DNA of 64,000 bases from Microbotryum silenes-acaulis. Taxonomy: Eukaryota > Basidiomycota > Microbotryomycetes > Microbotryales > Microbotryaceae. Made by a program: the position numbers and the translations under genes. The DNA lies in NCBI GenBank assembly GCA_003665825.1, contig QPFY01000008.1, forward strand, positions 744,001 through 808,000, given 5' to 3'. Shown here piece by piece: positions 40,139-51,649 of the stretch. Position 1 is the stretch's first letter, and each line of letters opens with the position of its first letter. The notes below the pieces were generated by a model. The model made no database searches, was not told the DNA's origin, and saw nothing but the letters and a program-made list of their open reading frames with translations.

Positions 40139-40467
40139 TGTGAGGAATCCACTCTCCGCTCGGGTCAGGACTTAGGCGCGCGGAGCGAGCCGGGCGCATC
40201 GGCCCAGGACTTAGGCGCGCGGAGCGAGCCGGGCGCATCGGCCCAGGACTTAGGCGCGCGCAGCGAGCCTGGCACATTGGCTCAGCCCCGAGGCTCGCTG
40301 GCTGAGGACTTGGGGCGCGCGGCTCCCTTACTGTTAGATTCCTATTCATCACTCTTGGCTATAACTACATCGCTGACGTAGTAGAGTTGATCGAATAGGT
40401 ATGTTGAAATGATATTCATCACTCTTGGCTATAACTACATCGCTGACGTAGTAGAGTTGATCGAATA
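40139..40467 (+). repeat. Copia B 5' LTR
   Basis: Three 39-bp units, then a 70-bp tandem duplication of the 3' end (the CATCACTCTTGGC...GATCGAATA portion appears twice). This makes it 329 bp against 259 bp for copia D. Confidence 0.92.
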
Positions 40468-40485
40468 GGTTATAAGCCCACGAGC
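40468..40485 (+). promoter_or_regulatory. Primer binding site of copia B
   Basis: GGTTATAAGCCC directly follows the 5' LTR. It pairs at 11 of 12 places with the anticodon stem-loop of a typical eukaryotic initiator Met tRNA (GGGCTCATAACC). Drosophila copia has GGTTATGGGCCC at the same spot and uses a half-tRNA primer. The same site follows the LTRs at 39740, 52837, 58126 and 29818. Confidence 0.65.
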
Positions 40486-40561
40486 TACCAGCCCCGCCGC
40501 TTGAAATTTTTCCCTCGAGCCCAGCCACTCGAGCCGCCCCAGCCCATCGCACCATCGCAGC

Positions 40562-43500
40562 ATGGACAGCTCCCCCGCCCCGCCTTCGCCCCCCAGGGAC
40601 ATCAGCTCCCCTGACCCTTCGATCAGCGTGCAAATCGCCACGCTACAGGCACAGCTTGCCGCTCTACAGGCCTCACAGCCCCCTGCCGCCGCCGCCGCCT
40701 CCCCGCCCGTCACTGCCACGCAGGCAAACACCGCCACCGCATCAAAAGTCGTGTTCCCCAAGCACGCTCGCCTTGACGGCCCTAAGTCGTTTACAAACTG
40801 GTTACGTCAACTCCGTCTCGCGCTTCCAAATCAAGCCCGTGGTTACGTTCTTGACGGTGTCATTCCCCCGACGTGGACGGCCGACCAGCTTGCCGCCCGT
40901 GACGACGCCGCGCGTGAAATCATCGTTGGCTCGATCGACTCAGCCGACGTCTCAGCCACCCTCGACACCATCCCCAGCGACGACCTGTCGGCACCACGCA
41001 TCTTCGCCGCACTCAAGGCTCGTTTCGCACCGGACGACGCCACTCGTACCCTCGAGTTGTTCGCCCGCCTTTGGGACTTCAGGAAGATGCCTGCCTCCGT
41101 CGAGGCGTACGACACGTGGCTCCGTGAATACATGTCGATCGCGCAGGAAATCCGCGACGCCAAAACCTCGCTCAACGACGTGCTCGCCACTCACGTGCTC
41201 GCCATGGTCCCACCCTGCCTCGACAGCTTCCGACTCACGTTCACGGACGAGCAGCGCAACCAACGCGACCTCCCGGAACTCACGACGCTGACGGATCGCA
41301 TTCGCATCCAGCTTCGCTCGGCGGGACTCTCGTCATCGCACTCGGCCATGCTCGCCACCGCCTCCCCTTGTCCCGCCTGCCGCGCCCCCGGCCACCGTCT
41401 GCGCGACTGCACCTCACGGGCGACACACCCGCCCGCCGGCCCCTGCCGCCGCTGCCACAAGAAAGGTCACTGGGCCCTCGACTGCAAGCACCGGGGCGAA
41501 CAGAAACACACCGGCGACGACAACCAGGACGACACGTCTCTCCCCGCCGCTCAACAGCCTAACATCGGCTATTTCGCCTCCTGCCTGTTCGCTCGCCGGC
41601 AACTCCCGACTGACGCCTTTGTAGTCGACTCGGGCGCCACGGCACACATGGTCGCCGATCGCTCTCTATTCACGGCTTATCGCCAGACGGCGCACACCAA
41701 GATCGGCGGCATCGCCGGCGGTATCACGGCCATTGGTATGGGGGACGTAGCGTTCGTTGCCAAGACCGGACATCCGATCACGCTGCGTGGCGTTCTGCAC
41801 ACGCCGGGCCTCCACGTCAACCTCCTCTCTGTTTCTCGCCTCTGCGACACCGACCGCGTTCGACTCGCCTTCACCAGCGACGGCATCGACATCGCCAAGG
41901 ACGGCCAGGCCATTGCTCACGGTACCAGGGTTAACGACGGTCTCTACCTTTTGGACGCGGATCACACCAAGTGTCAGCAGCTTGCCCTTCTCTCGCGTTC
42001 TGAGTCTACCGTGCCCCTGCTTACCCTTCACCGCTGCCTCGGCCATCTTGCCCCATCCTCTATACAGAAGATGATCGCCGCAGGTTTGCTGGACGGGTTT
42101 GGGGCCGGGTACAGTGACAAAGACGTAGAGGAGTTTGTTTGCAATGCTTGCCTTGGTTCCAAAGGCCACCGTCTTCCTTTTCCCGACTCTGAGTCGCATT
42201 CCCCCGAGAGACTCGGCCTCGTGCACAGCGATGTCCTTTCGTTCCCCACTCCGTCCTTGACCGGGAAGCGCTACCTTGTCACATTTCTTGACGACCACTC
42301 TCGCAAACTCTGGGCATACGCGATCGATCACAAAAGCGACGTCTTCCCGACCTTCCAGACTTGGCTCGCCGAAGTGGAGTTAGAGACGAACGCGCGTTTA
42401 AAAACCCTTCGCACTGACAACGGCGGGGAGTACCGATCGAACGCATTCACGGAGTTCTGCAAGTCCAGGGGCATTCGTCGTCAATACTCTATCCCCTACA
42501 CACCTCAGCAAAACGGTCGTGCCGAACGTGTCAATCTCTCCATTGTCGAGGGCATCCTCGCCCTCCTTGCTGACTCCCATCTGCCGGCCACCTTTTGGGA
42601 TGAAGCGGCTGCGTACTTCGTTTATTGCAAAAACAGGTGCTCACACTCAGCTTTGGCCAAACAGACTCCAGAATCCGTTTGGAACGGCCGACGCACCACC
42701 ACCACCGCCCTCCACCCGTTCGGCTGCGCGGCCTGGCTCACGGTCGCGCCGGACCTTCGCAGCAAGCTCGACCCCAAGGCCGCGCGCGTGATCTTCACCG
42801 GTTACGACCTCGCCTCCAAGGCTTTCCGTTTCTTCGACCATTATACCAACAAGGTTGTGATTGGCCGAAATGCCACCTTCCTCGACGACGACTTCCCCGG
42901 CCTCCCAATCAACACGCCCGTCGATGTGGACAACACCGAACGCCAGTTCGTCATTCCCGCCGACACGCCCGCCCCCGCCGTCAAGACGAGGACCCCACTA
43001 GTAAGGTCGGCGCACATGGACGTCTCATCCTCTCTTGATGATTCTGCCATGAGCGCCGTTGACGTGGCCCCAGGGTACACTGGCGGATCCTTACTTAATT
43101 CTACAGATATCAGCCCCTCGCCGTCCCCGTCGCTTGTCCCGCTTTCGTCGCCCGCCACGTCCTCGGCCGGAGGACCGTCCCTCGATGACTCGGACGACCC
43201 GCTTGACCTCCTCAACTCCAACACCGCGGTTCGCCTCAACCTGATGGACGTACATCGATCCGACGACGACACCCTGGTGACGCCCGCACCCGCCATTGCC
43301 CCCGCTGAACAGCCCTCCGATGACGACTCCCCTGATGAGATCGATTTCCTCTCTCGCCACCACCGCGCCTTCATCGCCACAGACGACGACGACCCCACCC
43401 TCGACGCCATCGAGCCCGTCAAGTCGATTACTAGCGATCCTCAGACCTGGCGCGAAGCAATGTCCAGCGACGAGCACGACATCTGGGCTCAGGCTGCCGC

Positions 43501-45073
43501 CGCCGAGTTCACCGCCATGCGCGACGACTTCAAGGTGTTCACCATCGAGCCTCGATCCTCCGTACCACCGGGCGCCACTATCGTCACCTCCAAGTTCGTC
43601 TGGAAGACCAAACGCGACGCACGCGGCGAAGTCACGGGGCACAAGGCACGTCTCGTAGCGCAAGGTAACCGACAACGCGACGGCATCGACTTCTCGGAGA
43701 CTTTCGCACCCGTCGCCCGGTTCTCCTCCATTCGCTGCCTCCTTGCCCTCGCCGCTGCCAATGGTTACCACGTTCATCAGGCCGACATCGACAAGGCTTA
43801 CCTCCACGGCGAGCTCGATCACGATATCTGGATGACGACGCCACGAGGTTTCGACTTCCCAAGTGATAAGATTCTCCGCCTGCGGCGCTCAATCTACGGT
43901 CTCAAGCAGGCCGGTCGCATCTGGAATCGCCACATTGACACATCACTCAGGAGTCTCGGGTACAAGGCAACGGGCACTGATCACTGCATTTACTCTCACA
44001 TTGATGATCAGCAACGGCCCCATTATATCGCCTTGTATGTCGACGATCTCCTCATTGTCAGCCCCGCCCTCGACGAGATCGAACGCGTCATCTCCGGCCT
44101 CGAACAACGATACGGCGTCAAACGACTCGGCCCCGCGGAATACATCCTCGGCATCCAAATCCGCCGCCTGGACGACGGCTCCATTGCCCTATCCCAGGAA
44201 CGCTACATCATGGACGTGCTCGCCCGGTTTCACTTCGACACCACGACACGCGGCGCTACGGTGCCAATGACGCCCGGCCTCTCGCTCACGGCAGTTCCGG
44301 GTCAAGGAACGGAGCGCATTCGATCGTGGTACCTACAAGCCATTGGCTCCCTCCTGTACATTTCCCTTGGCACTCGACCCGACATTGCCTTCGCCGTCTC
44401 GTACTTGTCCCGGTTCGCCAACAACCCTGGCCGCCGTCATTGGATTGCCGTCAAACACGTCCTTCGCTACCTTCGCGCCACGTACCGCGATGAGCTACTC
44501 TACGCCCGCGGTCCAGCCAAAGTTACGGGTGTGGTTGGGTATTCCGATGCGAACTGGGGTGCCTGCGTCGACACGTCCATCTCCACAATGGGCTTCGTCT
44601 TTTACTTGGCCGGCTCCGCCGTCTCTTGGTCATCGAAGCGTCAGACTCGGGTGGCGGATTCCACCACTGATGCCGAATACCTCGCCTTGTCGCACGCTGG
44701 TAAGGAAGCGATTTACCTTACGCAACTCCTCTCCGAGCTCCACGTTCGCCCGATCGATGCAGCTCACATCTTCACCGACAACGAGGCCGCGGCCGCCGTC
44801 GCTCACGACCCCGTTCGCACCTCCGGCACTCGACACATACGCCTCCGCGAGCATTTTGTCCGCGACATGGTCAACCGAGGCGATATCTCCCTCTCACACG
44901 TTGGCACAGCGGACATGGTTGCGGACCTATTCACCAAAGCGCTGGGTCCCAAGATTTTTGGTATACATTGCTATGCTCTAGGCCTCCGGACGCGGCACCC
45001 ACGGCTCAAGTCTACCTCGCGTTCGCGTGGGGGGGGTGTGAGGAATCCACTCTCCGCTCGGGTCAGGACTTAG
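40562..45073 (+). CDS. Copia B Gag-Pol polyprotein, intact
   Basis: 1503 residues in one frame. Gag has two CCHC knuckles ([14 protein letters not shown] near 269, [14 protein letters not shown] near 293). Protease is [10 protein letters not shown] (about 355). The pre-integrase His/Cys region starts [11 protein letters not shown] (488). Integrase: [27 protein letters not shown] (555-655). [21 protein letters not shown] (1026), [22 protein letters not shown] (1158). RNase [12 protein letters not shown] (1326), [28 protein letters not shown], and [10 protein letters not shown] at the end. The start is the first ATG after the leader. The last 12 codons are in the 3' LTR. No gag stop or shift is present, so Gag and Pol are made as one chain and must be cut by the protease. 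Confidence 0.95.
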   Translation: MDSSPAPPSPPRDISSPDPSISVQIATLQAQLAALQASQPPAAAAASPPVTATQANTATASKVVFPKHARLDGPKSFTNWLRQLRLALPNQARGYVLDGVIPPTWTADQLAARDDAAREIIVGSIDSADVSATLDTIPSDDLSAPRIFAALKARFAPDDATRTLELFARLWDFRKMPASVEAYDTWLREYMSIAQEIRDAKTSLNDVLATHVLAMVPPCLDSFRLTFTDEQRNQRDLPELTTLTDRIRIQLRSAGLSSSHSAMLATASPCPACRAPGHRLRDCTSRATHPPAGPCRRCHKKGHWALDCKHRGEQKHTGDDNQDDTSLPAAQQPNIGYFASCLFARRQLPTDAFVVDSGATAHMVADRSLFTAYRQTAHTKIGGIAGGITAIGMGDVAFVAKTGHPITLRGVLHTPGLHVNLLSVSRLCDTDRVRLAFTSDGIDIAKDGQAIAHGTRVNDGLYLLDADHTKCQQLALLSRSESTVPLLTLHRCLGHLAPSSIQKMIAAGLLDGFGAGYSDKDVEEFVCNACLGSKGHRLPFPDSESHSPERLGLVHSDVLSFPTPSLTGKRYLVTFLDDHSRKLWAYAIDHKSDVFPTFQTWLAEVELETNARLKTLRTDNGGEYRSNAFTEFCKSRGIRRQYSIPYTPQQNGRAERVNLSIVEGILALLADSHLPATFWDEAAAYFVYCKNRCSHSALAKQTPESVWNGRRTTTTALHPFGCAAWLTVAPDLRSKLDPKAARVIFTGYDLASKAFRFFDHYTNKVVIGRNATFLDDDFPGLPINTPVDVDNTERQFVIPADTPAPAVKTRTPLVRSAHMDVSSSLDDSAMSAVDVAPGYTGGSLLNSTDISPSPSPSLVPLSSPATSSAGGPSLDDSDDPLDLLNSNTAVRLNLMDVHRSDDDTLVTPAPAIAPAEQPSDDDSPDEIDFLSRHHRAFIATDDDDPTLDAIEPVKSITSDPQTWREAMSSDEHDIWAQAAAAEFTAMRDDFKVFTIEPRSSVPPGATIVTSKFVWKTKRDARGEVTGHKARLVAQGNRQRDGIDFSETFAPVARFSSIRCLLALAAANGYHVHQADIDKAYLHGELDHDIWMTTPRGFDFPSDKILRLRRSIYGLKQAGRIWNRHIDTSLRSLGYKATGTDHCIYSHIDDQQRPHYIALYVDDLLIVSPALDEIERVISGLEQRYGVKRLGPAEYILGIQIRRLDDGSIALSQERYIMDVLARFHFDTTTRGATVPMTPGLSLTAVPGQGTERIRSWYLQAIGSLLYISLGTRPDIAFAVSYLSRFANNPGRRHWIAVKHVLRYLRATYRDELLYARGPAKVTGVVGYSDANWGACVDTSISTMGFVFYLAGSAVSWSSKRQTRVADSTTDAEYLALSHAGKEAIYLTQLLSELHVRPIDAAHIFTDNEAAAAVAHDPVRTSGTRHIRLREHFVRDMVNRGDISLSHVGTADMVADLFTKALGPKIFGIHCYALGLRTRHPRLKSTSRSRGGGVRNPLSARVRT
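45027..45036 (+). other. Polypurine tract of copia B
   Basis: A T followed by GGGGGGGG lies directly before TGTGAGG of the 3' LTR. Copia D has nine G at the same place, which alters the reading frame of the LTR tail. Confidence 0.75.
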
Positions 45074-45365
45074 GCGCGCGGAGCGAGCCGGGCGCATCGG
45101 CCCAGGACTTAGGCGCGCGGAGCGAGCCGGGCGCATCGGCCCAGGACTTAGGCGCGCGCAGCGAGCCTGGCACATTGACTCAGCCCCGAGGCTCGCTGGC
45201 TGAGGACTTGGGGCGCGCGGCTCCCTTACTGTTAGATTCCTATTCATCACTCTTGGCTATAACTACATCGCTGACGTAGTAGAGTTGATCGAATAGGTAT
45301 GTTGAAATGATATTCATCACTCTTGGCTATAACTACATCGCTGACGTAGTAGAGTTGATCGAATA
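45037..45365 (+). repeat. Copia B 3' LTR
   Basis: 329 bp, virtually the same as the 5' LTR. It ends GATCGAATA before the TCATT target copy. Confidence 0.92.
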
Positions 45366-48300
45366 TCATTCCCCCGACGTGGACGGCCGACCAGCTTGCT
45401 GCCCGTGACGACGCCGCGTGGGAAATCATCGTTGGCTCGATCGACTCAGCCGACGTCTCAGCCACCCTCGACACCATCCCCAGCGACGACCTGTCGGCAC
45501 CACGCATCTTCGCCGCACTCAAGGCTCGTTTCGCACCGGACGACGCCACTCGCACCCTCGAGTTGTTCGCCCGCCTTTGGGACTTCAGGAAGATGCCTGC
45601 CTCCGTCGAGGCGTACGACACCTGGCTCCGTGAATACATGTCGATCGCGCAGGAAATCCGCGACGCCAAAACCTCGCTCAACGACGTGCTCGCCACTCAC
45701 GTGCTCGCCATGGTCCCACCCTGCCTTGACAGCTTCCGACTCACGTTCACGGACGAGCAGCGCAACCAACGCGACCTCCCGGAACTCACGACGCTGACGG
45801 ATCGCATTCGCATCCAGCTTCGCTCGGCGGGACTCTCGTCATCACACTCGGCCATGCTCGCCACCGCCTCCCCTTGCCCCGCCTGCCGCGCCCCCGGCCA
45901 CCGTCTGCGCGACTGCACCTCACGGGCGACACACCCGCCCGCCGGCCCCTGCCGCCGCTGCCACAAGAAAGGGCACTGGGCCCTCGACTGCAAGCACCAG
46001 CGCGAACAGAAACACACCGGCGACGACAACCAGGACGACATGTCTCTCCCCGCCGCTCAACAGCCTAACATCGGCTATTTCGCCTCCTGCCTGTTCGCTC
46101 GCAGGCAACTCCCGGCTGACGCTTTTGTGGTCGACTCGGGCGCCACGGCACACATGGTCGCCGATCGTTCTCTATTCACGGCTTATCGCCAGACGGCGCA
46201 CACCAAGATCGGCGGCATTGCCGGCGGTATCACGGCCATCGGTATGGGGGACGTAGCGTTCGTTGCCAAGACCGGACATCCGATCACGCTGCGTGGCGTT
46301 CTGCACACGCCGGGCCTCCACGTCAACCTCCTCTCCGTCTCTCGCCTCTGCGACACCGACCGCGTTCGACTCACCTTCACCAGCGACGGCATCGACATCG
46401 CCAAGGACGGCCAGGCCATTGCTCACGGTACCAGGGTTAACGACGGTCTCTACCTTTTGGACGCGGATCACACCAAGTGTCAGCAGCTTGCCCTTCTCTC
46501 GCGTTCTGAGTCTACCGTGCCCCTGCTTACCCTTCACCGCTGCCTCGGCCATCTTGCCCCATCCTCTATACAGAAGATGATTGCCGCAGGTTTGCTGGAC
46601 GGGTTTGGGGCCGGGTACAGTGACAAAGACGTAGAGGAGTTTGTTTGCAATGCTTGCCTTGGTTCCAAAGGCCACCGTCTTCCCTTTCCCGACTCTGAGT
46701 CGCATTCCCCCGAAAGACTTGGCCTCGTGCACAGCGATGTCCTTTCGTTCCCCACTCCGTCCTTGACTGGGAAGCGCTACCTTGTCACATTTCTTGACGA
46801 CCACTCTCGCAAACTCTGGGCATACGCGATCGATCACAAAAGCGACGTCTTCCCGACTTTCCAGACTTGGCTCGCCGAAGTGGAGTTAGAGACGAACGCG
46901 CGTTTAAAAACCCTTCGCACCGACAACGGCGGGGAGTACCGATCGAACGCATTCACGGAGTTCTGCAAGTCCAGGGGCATTCGTCGTCAATACTCTATCC
47001 CCTACACACCTCAGCAAAACGGTCGTGCCGAACGTGTCAATCTCTCCATTGTCGAGGGCGTCCTCGCCCTCCTTGCTGACTCACATCTGCCGGCCACCTT
47101 TTGGGATGAAGCGGCTGCGTACTTCGTTTATTGCAAAAACAGGTGCTCACACTCAGCTTTGGCCAAACAGACTCCAGAATCCGTTTGGAACGGCCAACGC
47201 ACCACCGCCACCGCCCTCCACCCGTTCGGCTGCGCGGCCTGGCTCACGGTCGCGCCGGACCTTCGCAGCAAGCTCGACCCCAAGGCCGCGCGCGTGATCT
47301 TCACCGGTTACGACCTCGCCTCCAAGGCTTTCCGTTTCTTCGACCATTCTACCAACAAGGTTGTGATTGGCCGAAATGCCACCTTCCTCGACGACGACTT
47401 CCCCGGCCTCCCAATCAACACGCCCGTCGATGCGGACGACACCGAACGCCAGTTCGTCATTCTCGCCGACACGCCCGCCCCCGCCGTCAAGACGAGGACC
47501 CCACTAGTAAGGTCGGCGCACATGGACGTCTCATCCTCTCTTGATGATTCTGCCATGAGCGCCGTTGACGTGGCCCCAGGGTACACTGGCGGATCCTTAC
47601 TTAATTCTACAGATACCAGCCCCTCGCTTGCCCCGCTTTCGTCGCCCGCCATGTCCTCGGCCGGGGGACCGTCCCTCGATGACTCGGACGACCCGCTTGA
47701 CCTCCTCAACTCCAACACCGCGGTTCGCCTCAACCTGATGAACGTACATCGATCCGACGACGACACCCTGGTGACGCCCGCACCCGCCATTGCCCCCGCT
47801 GAGCAGCCCTCCGATGACGACTCCCCCGATGAGATCGATTTCCTATCTCGTCATCACCGCGCTTTCATCGCCGCAGAAGACGACGACCCCGCCCTCGAAG
47901 CCATTGAGCCCATCAAATCGATCACTAGCGACCCTCAGACCTGGCGTGAAGCAATGTCCAGCGACGAGCACGACATCTGGGCTCAGGCTGCCGCCGCCGA
48001 GTTCACGGCCATGCGCGATGACTTCAAGGTGTTCACCATCGAACCTCGCTCATCGGTACCACCGGGCGCCACTATCGTCACCTCCAAATTCGTCTGGAAG
48101 ACCAAGCGCGATGCACGCGGTGACGTCACAGGGCGGAAGGCACGCCTTGTAGCGCAAGGTAACCGCCAGCGCGACGGCATCGATTTCTCGGAGACTTTCG
48201 CACCCGTCGCCCGTTTCTCCTCCATTCGCTGCCTCCTTGCCCTTGCCGCTGCCAATGGTTACCACGTTCATCAGGCCGACATTGACAAGGCTTACCTCCA

Positions 48301-49528
48301 CAGCGAGCTCGATCACGATATCTGGATGACGACGCCACGGGGTTTTGACTTCCCGAGCGATAAGGTTCTCCGCCTGCGGCGCTCAATCTACGGTCTCAAG
48401 CAGGCCGGTCGCATCTGGAATCGCCACATTGACACATCACTCAGGAGTCTCGGGTACAAGGCAACGGGCACTGATCACTGCATTTACTCTCACATTGATG
48501 ATCAGCAACGGCCCCATTATATCGCCTTGTATGTCGACGATCTCCTCATTGTCAGCCCCGCCCTCGACGAGATCGAACGCGTCATCTCCGGCCTTGAACA
48601 GCGATACGGCGTCAAACGGCTCGGCCCCGCGGAATACATCCTCGGCATCCAAATCCGCCGCCTGGACGACGGCTCCATTGCCCTATCCCAGGAACGCTAC
48701 ATCGTGGACGTGCTCGCCCGGTTTCACTTCGACACCACGACACGCGGCGCTACGGTGCCAATGACGCCCGGCCTCTCGCTCACGGCAGTTCCGGGTCAGG
48801 GAACGGAGCGCATTCGATCGTGGTACCTACAAGCCATTGGCTCCCTCCTGTACATTTCCCTTGGCACTCGACCCGACATTGCCTTCGCCGTCTCGTACTT
48901 GTCCCGGTTCGCCAACAACCCTGGCCGCCGTCATTGGATTGCCGTCAAACACGTCCTTCGCTACCTTCGCGCCACGTACCGCGATGAGCTACTCTACGCC
49001 CGCGGTCCAGCCAAAGTCACGGGTGTGGTTGGTTATTCCGATGCGAACTGGGGTGCCTGCGTCGACACGTCCATCTCCACAATGGGCTTCGTCTTTTACT
49101 TGGCCGGCTCCGCCGTCTCTTGGTCATCGAAGCGTCAGACTCGGGTGGCGGATTCCACCACTGATGCCGAATACCTCGCCTTGTCGCACGCTGGTAAGGA
49201 AGCGATTTACCTTACGCAACTCCTCTCCGAGCTCCACGTTCGCCCGATCGATGCAGCTCACATCTTCACCGACAACGAGGCCGCGGCCGCCGTCGCTCAA
49301 CCCCGTTCGCACCTCCGGCACTCGACACATACGCCTCCGCAAGCATTTTGTCCGTGACATGGTCAATCGAGGCGATATCTCCCTTTCACACGTTGGCACA
49401 GCGAACATGGTTGCGGACCTATTCACCAAAGCGCTGGGTCCCAAGATTTTTGGTACACATTGTTATGCTCTAGGCCTCCGGACGCGGCACCCACGGCTCA
49501 AGCCTACCTCGCGTTCGCGTGGGGGGGG

Positions 49529-49752
49529 TGTGAGGAATCCACTCTCCGCTCGGGTCAGGACTTAGGCGCGCGGAGCGAGCCGGGCGCATCGGCTCAGGAC
49601 TTAGGCGCGCACAGCGAGCCTGGCACATTGGCTCAGCCCCGAGGCTCCCTGGCTGAGGACTTGGGGCGCGCGGCTCCCTTACTGTATGTTGAAATGACAT
49701 TCATCACTCTTGGCTATAACTACATCGCTGACGTAGTAGAGTTGATCAAATA
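49529..49752 (+). repeat. Copia A 3' LTR
   Basis: 224 bp with two 39-bp units, ending GATCAAATA (G to A against the 5' LTR). It is followed by CCGCC and then the second half of the split solo LTR. Confidence 0.9.
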
Positions 49753-50342
49753 CCGCCGCCTCCACGCCGGGACTTAGTCAGTCCGCACTCTCCAGCCTAG
49801 CCGAGCCTCCGCCTCCGCCTCGCCACAGCCAGTTTGCCACCGCCGACCTCATGACCCATCGGCCATGCAGAACATCGCCCACTCATGATGCCCGCGGTTC
49901 ACAACCTGAAGCCTGTCGTCACGGATCGCCTCACTCAACAACTCTGGATCGTGTAGATAAGTTTCCCCTCGTGTCCGTCGTCCAACACGACACCCCTCAG
50001 AGCCTCGATGGTCCACTTGGAGTTCGGTCTTGAAGCTTCGCATTGTGTTAGCCCAGTTTGTCTTAGCGCGGCCCCTTGCTAGAACCTCACCCGACTCGCG
50101 CGCCCTCGCGCCTCTCTTCCTCTTCTCTACCGCTTCCCAACATTAGCTAGACCGCTAATCTTCGGTAGAGAACAGATCGTCCAGCCGCACCGCGTCCGTC
50201 TCGTCAGACCGCGCCTGTCCCGCCGCACGACCTCTCCGCCCGGACCGTCCGTCGCAACCCTGCCACGTCGACGCTCCTACAGTAGCCCTAGCGGTCGCTA
50301 CGCCAACCTCCCAAGGTCCTGCAGCCTACATTCAACATGAAG

Positions 50343-50795
50343 GACCCGGAGATCGACCTTCGTGCGTGGTTCGAATCGCTGCAAGCACCTCGGCTTCGCT
50401 GATGGGCTCGGCAAGAATGTCGACGTGTGAATTCGAGAAGCGAGCGTCAGAAAGCGGGTCGTCACAAGGTCTTGCTGATCTGATGGGTCCCAAGAGCTCA
50501 TCCCGCATCGTCACGACCTGTTCCGGATCCTTCGCTTCGACAAGGTAGTGCTGCTGGAAATGAGAATGGGTGTGCTCGAGCGCGCGCTCAATGTCAGTGG
50601 TGAGCTCGCCATCAGCAAGCCGGATACTCTGAAACTTCACATCCTGGGACCGAGCAGCCAGTTTGGCATGTACCGGACAACTGAGACATTCCTCGGATGC
50701 AATCTCGGGCACGTGCACCCTGATCCGAGACTGCCTTGCTCGCTTGTTCACAAGCTTGGAGAGAGTGTCGTGGGTGTTCGTCCAGTCGATGACAT
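50343..50795 (-). pseudogene. LINE ORF2 fragment upstream of the RT core
   Basis: A minus-strand frame with NVIDWTNTHDTLSKL, then VKFQSIRLADGELTTD, MRDELLGPI and ISEAEVLAAIRTTHEG, closing with RSPGPS. This is the region between endonuclease and reverse transcriptase in LINE ORF2. It continues into the fragment at 38628-39292 once the nested insertion is removed. Its other side is cut by the LTR at 50796. Confidence 0.85.
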
Positions 50796-50945
50796 TGTAA
50801 GGCCCAGTCGTGGGGCCTTACGAGTAACAGGATACGAGTATGTATTCCAAAGAATAAATTGGTCAGAAGGGAAGAGAGGGTCTACTTCCCGACAAGGCTT
50901 AAGGCCAGACGCGCGTCAGGCCTTGAGTAACTACAGAGTATTACA
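50796..50945 (-). repeat. LTR of a gag-only element
   Basis: 150 bp with TGTAA and TTACA ends, inserted in the LINE. On the minus strand it is preceded by a purine tract (GGTGGTGGAGAG, about 50946-50957) and by the gag tail, so it is a 3' LTR. It contains the TAAGGCCC/GGGCCTTA hairpin at 50798-50820. No target duplication is found because the far side of the element is missing. Confidence 0.6.
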
Positions 50946-51320
50946 CTCTCCACCACCTAAACCAAACCCTCGTCCTCCCCTATCTTTTCTTCCCCATACC
51001 GTTCTGCCTCAAAAGCAGTGTCCAGTTCCGAGTCTGATTCCGAATCCGACAATTGGTGATACCCATGCCCCATGTAGTTTAGGTGCTCCTTGAGGTGGTC
51101 CCCAACAGTTGTACTTGGCTTCTTCTTTGGGCATTCCCGGATACTGTGGCCCATCTCAGTTGAAACAACGGCCCTCGTTGATGCACTCCTGACGCGTGTC
51201 GGCCGTCAAGGGGGTACGCCTGGCCATATTCAACTTGGGATCTGCCGTGAAACTGTTGCCAATGTTACGAGAGTTTGCGACCACCACCTGACTCTTCCAC
51301 TCGTGGCCCAGCAATGAAGC
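50946..51320 (-). pseudogene. Gag C-terminal fragment joined to an LTR without pol
   Basis: The minus strand encodes EMGHSIRECPKKKP, the second half of a CCHC knuckle; the first half (CFN) precedes it after a one-base shift. A Ser/Asp/Glu-rich tail follows (SDSESDSELDTAFEAE), then a stop. Only about ten bases separate the stop from the purine tract and LTR, so no pol lay between. The upstream part was cut off where copia C begins (51321). Confidence 0.6.
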
Positions 51321-51649
51321 TATTCGATCAACTCTACTACGTCAGCGATGTAGTTATAGCCAAGAGTGATCAATCTCATTTCAACATACCTATTCGATCA
51401 ACTCTACTACGTCAGCGATGTAGTTATAGCCAAGAGTGATGAATAGGAATCTAACAGTAAGGGAGCCGCGCGCTCCAAGTCCTCAGCCAGCGAGCCTCGG
51501 GGCTGAGCCAATGTGCCAGGCTCGCTGCGCGCGCCTAAGTCCTGGGCCGATGCGCCCGGCTCGCTCCGCGCGCCTAAGCCCTGGGCCGATGCGCCCGGCT
51601 CGCTCCGCGCGCCTAAGTCCTGACCCGAGTGGAGAGTGGATTCCTCACA
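51321..51649 (-). repeat. Copia C 3' LTR
   Basis: 329 bp in minus orientation, with the same 70-bp end duplication as copia B. It is preceded on the minus strand by the G-run purine tract (51650-51657 as C). Confidence 0.9.

Larger units (their letters stand above)
40139..45365 (+). mobile_element. Copia B (family 1), complete and apparently intact
   Basis: Inserted in copia A's gag with TCATT at 40134-40138 and 45366-45370. LTRs 40139-40467 and 45037-45365 are both 329 bp and differ by one base that I can see (G at the 5' LTR site, A at about 45178). The primer site is at 40468, and a run of eight G abuts the 3' LTR. The uninterrupted 1503-codon frame and matching LTRs mark the youngest, potentially mobile copy here. 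Confidence 0.94.
39833..49565 (+). pseudogene. Copia A Gag-Pol, interrupted and frameshifted
   Basis: Same polyprotein as copia B. The N-terminal 102 codons are 39833-40138; the rest resumes at 45366. Two defects: the 5.2-kb copia B insertion within gag, and a 2-nt deletion near 49299 in RNase H that ends the main frame at 49357. The last part ([13 protein letters not shown] onward) reads in another frame to 49565. Otherwise the domains (knuckles, DSGATAHM protease, [16 protein letters not shown]) are intact, so the copy was functional until recently. Confidence 0.9.
39555..49752 (+). mobile_element. Copia A (family 1), split by copia B
   Basis: Target copies CCGCC lie at 39550-39554 and 49753-49757. 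The 5' LTR is 39555-39739 (185 bp) and the 3' LTR 49529-49752 (224 bp), a difference of exactly one 39-bp unit. The primer site GGTTATAAGCCC starts at 39740. Gag begins at 39833 and is broken at 40138 by copia B. Confidence 0.92.
39293..50337 (+). mobile_element. Solo LTR (TGTTGAAT...ATTCAACA) split by copia A
   Basis: The LTR halves are 39293-39554 and 49758-50337, about 842 bp in all, and match the uninterrupted 883-bp solo LTR at 62454-63336 (inverted). TGAAG is found at 39288-39292 and 50338-50342, inside the LINE. No internal region of its own remains, so it is a solo LTR left by LTR-LTR recombination. Copia A sits in its GCCGCC stretch with CCGCC duplicated. Confidence 0.9.

Noticed and set aside
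40155..40280. Regular 39-bp repeats as a CRISPR-like array
   Set aside because: The units are contiguous with no unique spacers, lie in LTRs, and the genome is eukaryotic.
50360..50400. GGTTCGAATC as a tRNA T-arm
   Set aside because: It lies in the LINE coding sequence and no acceptor or anticodon stem can be drawn around it.
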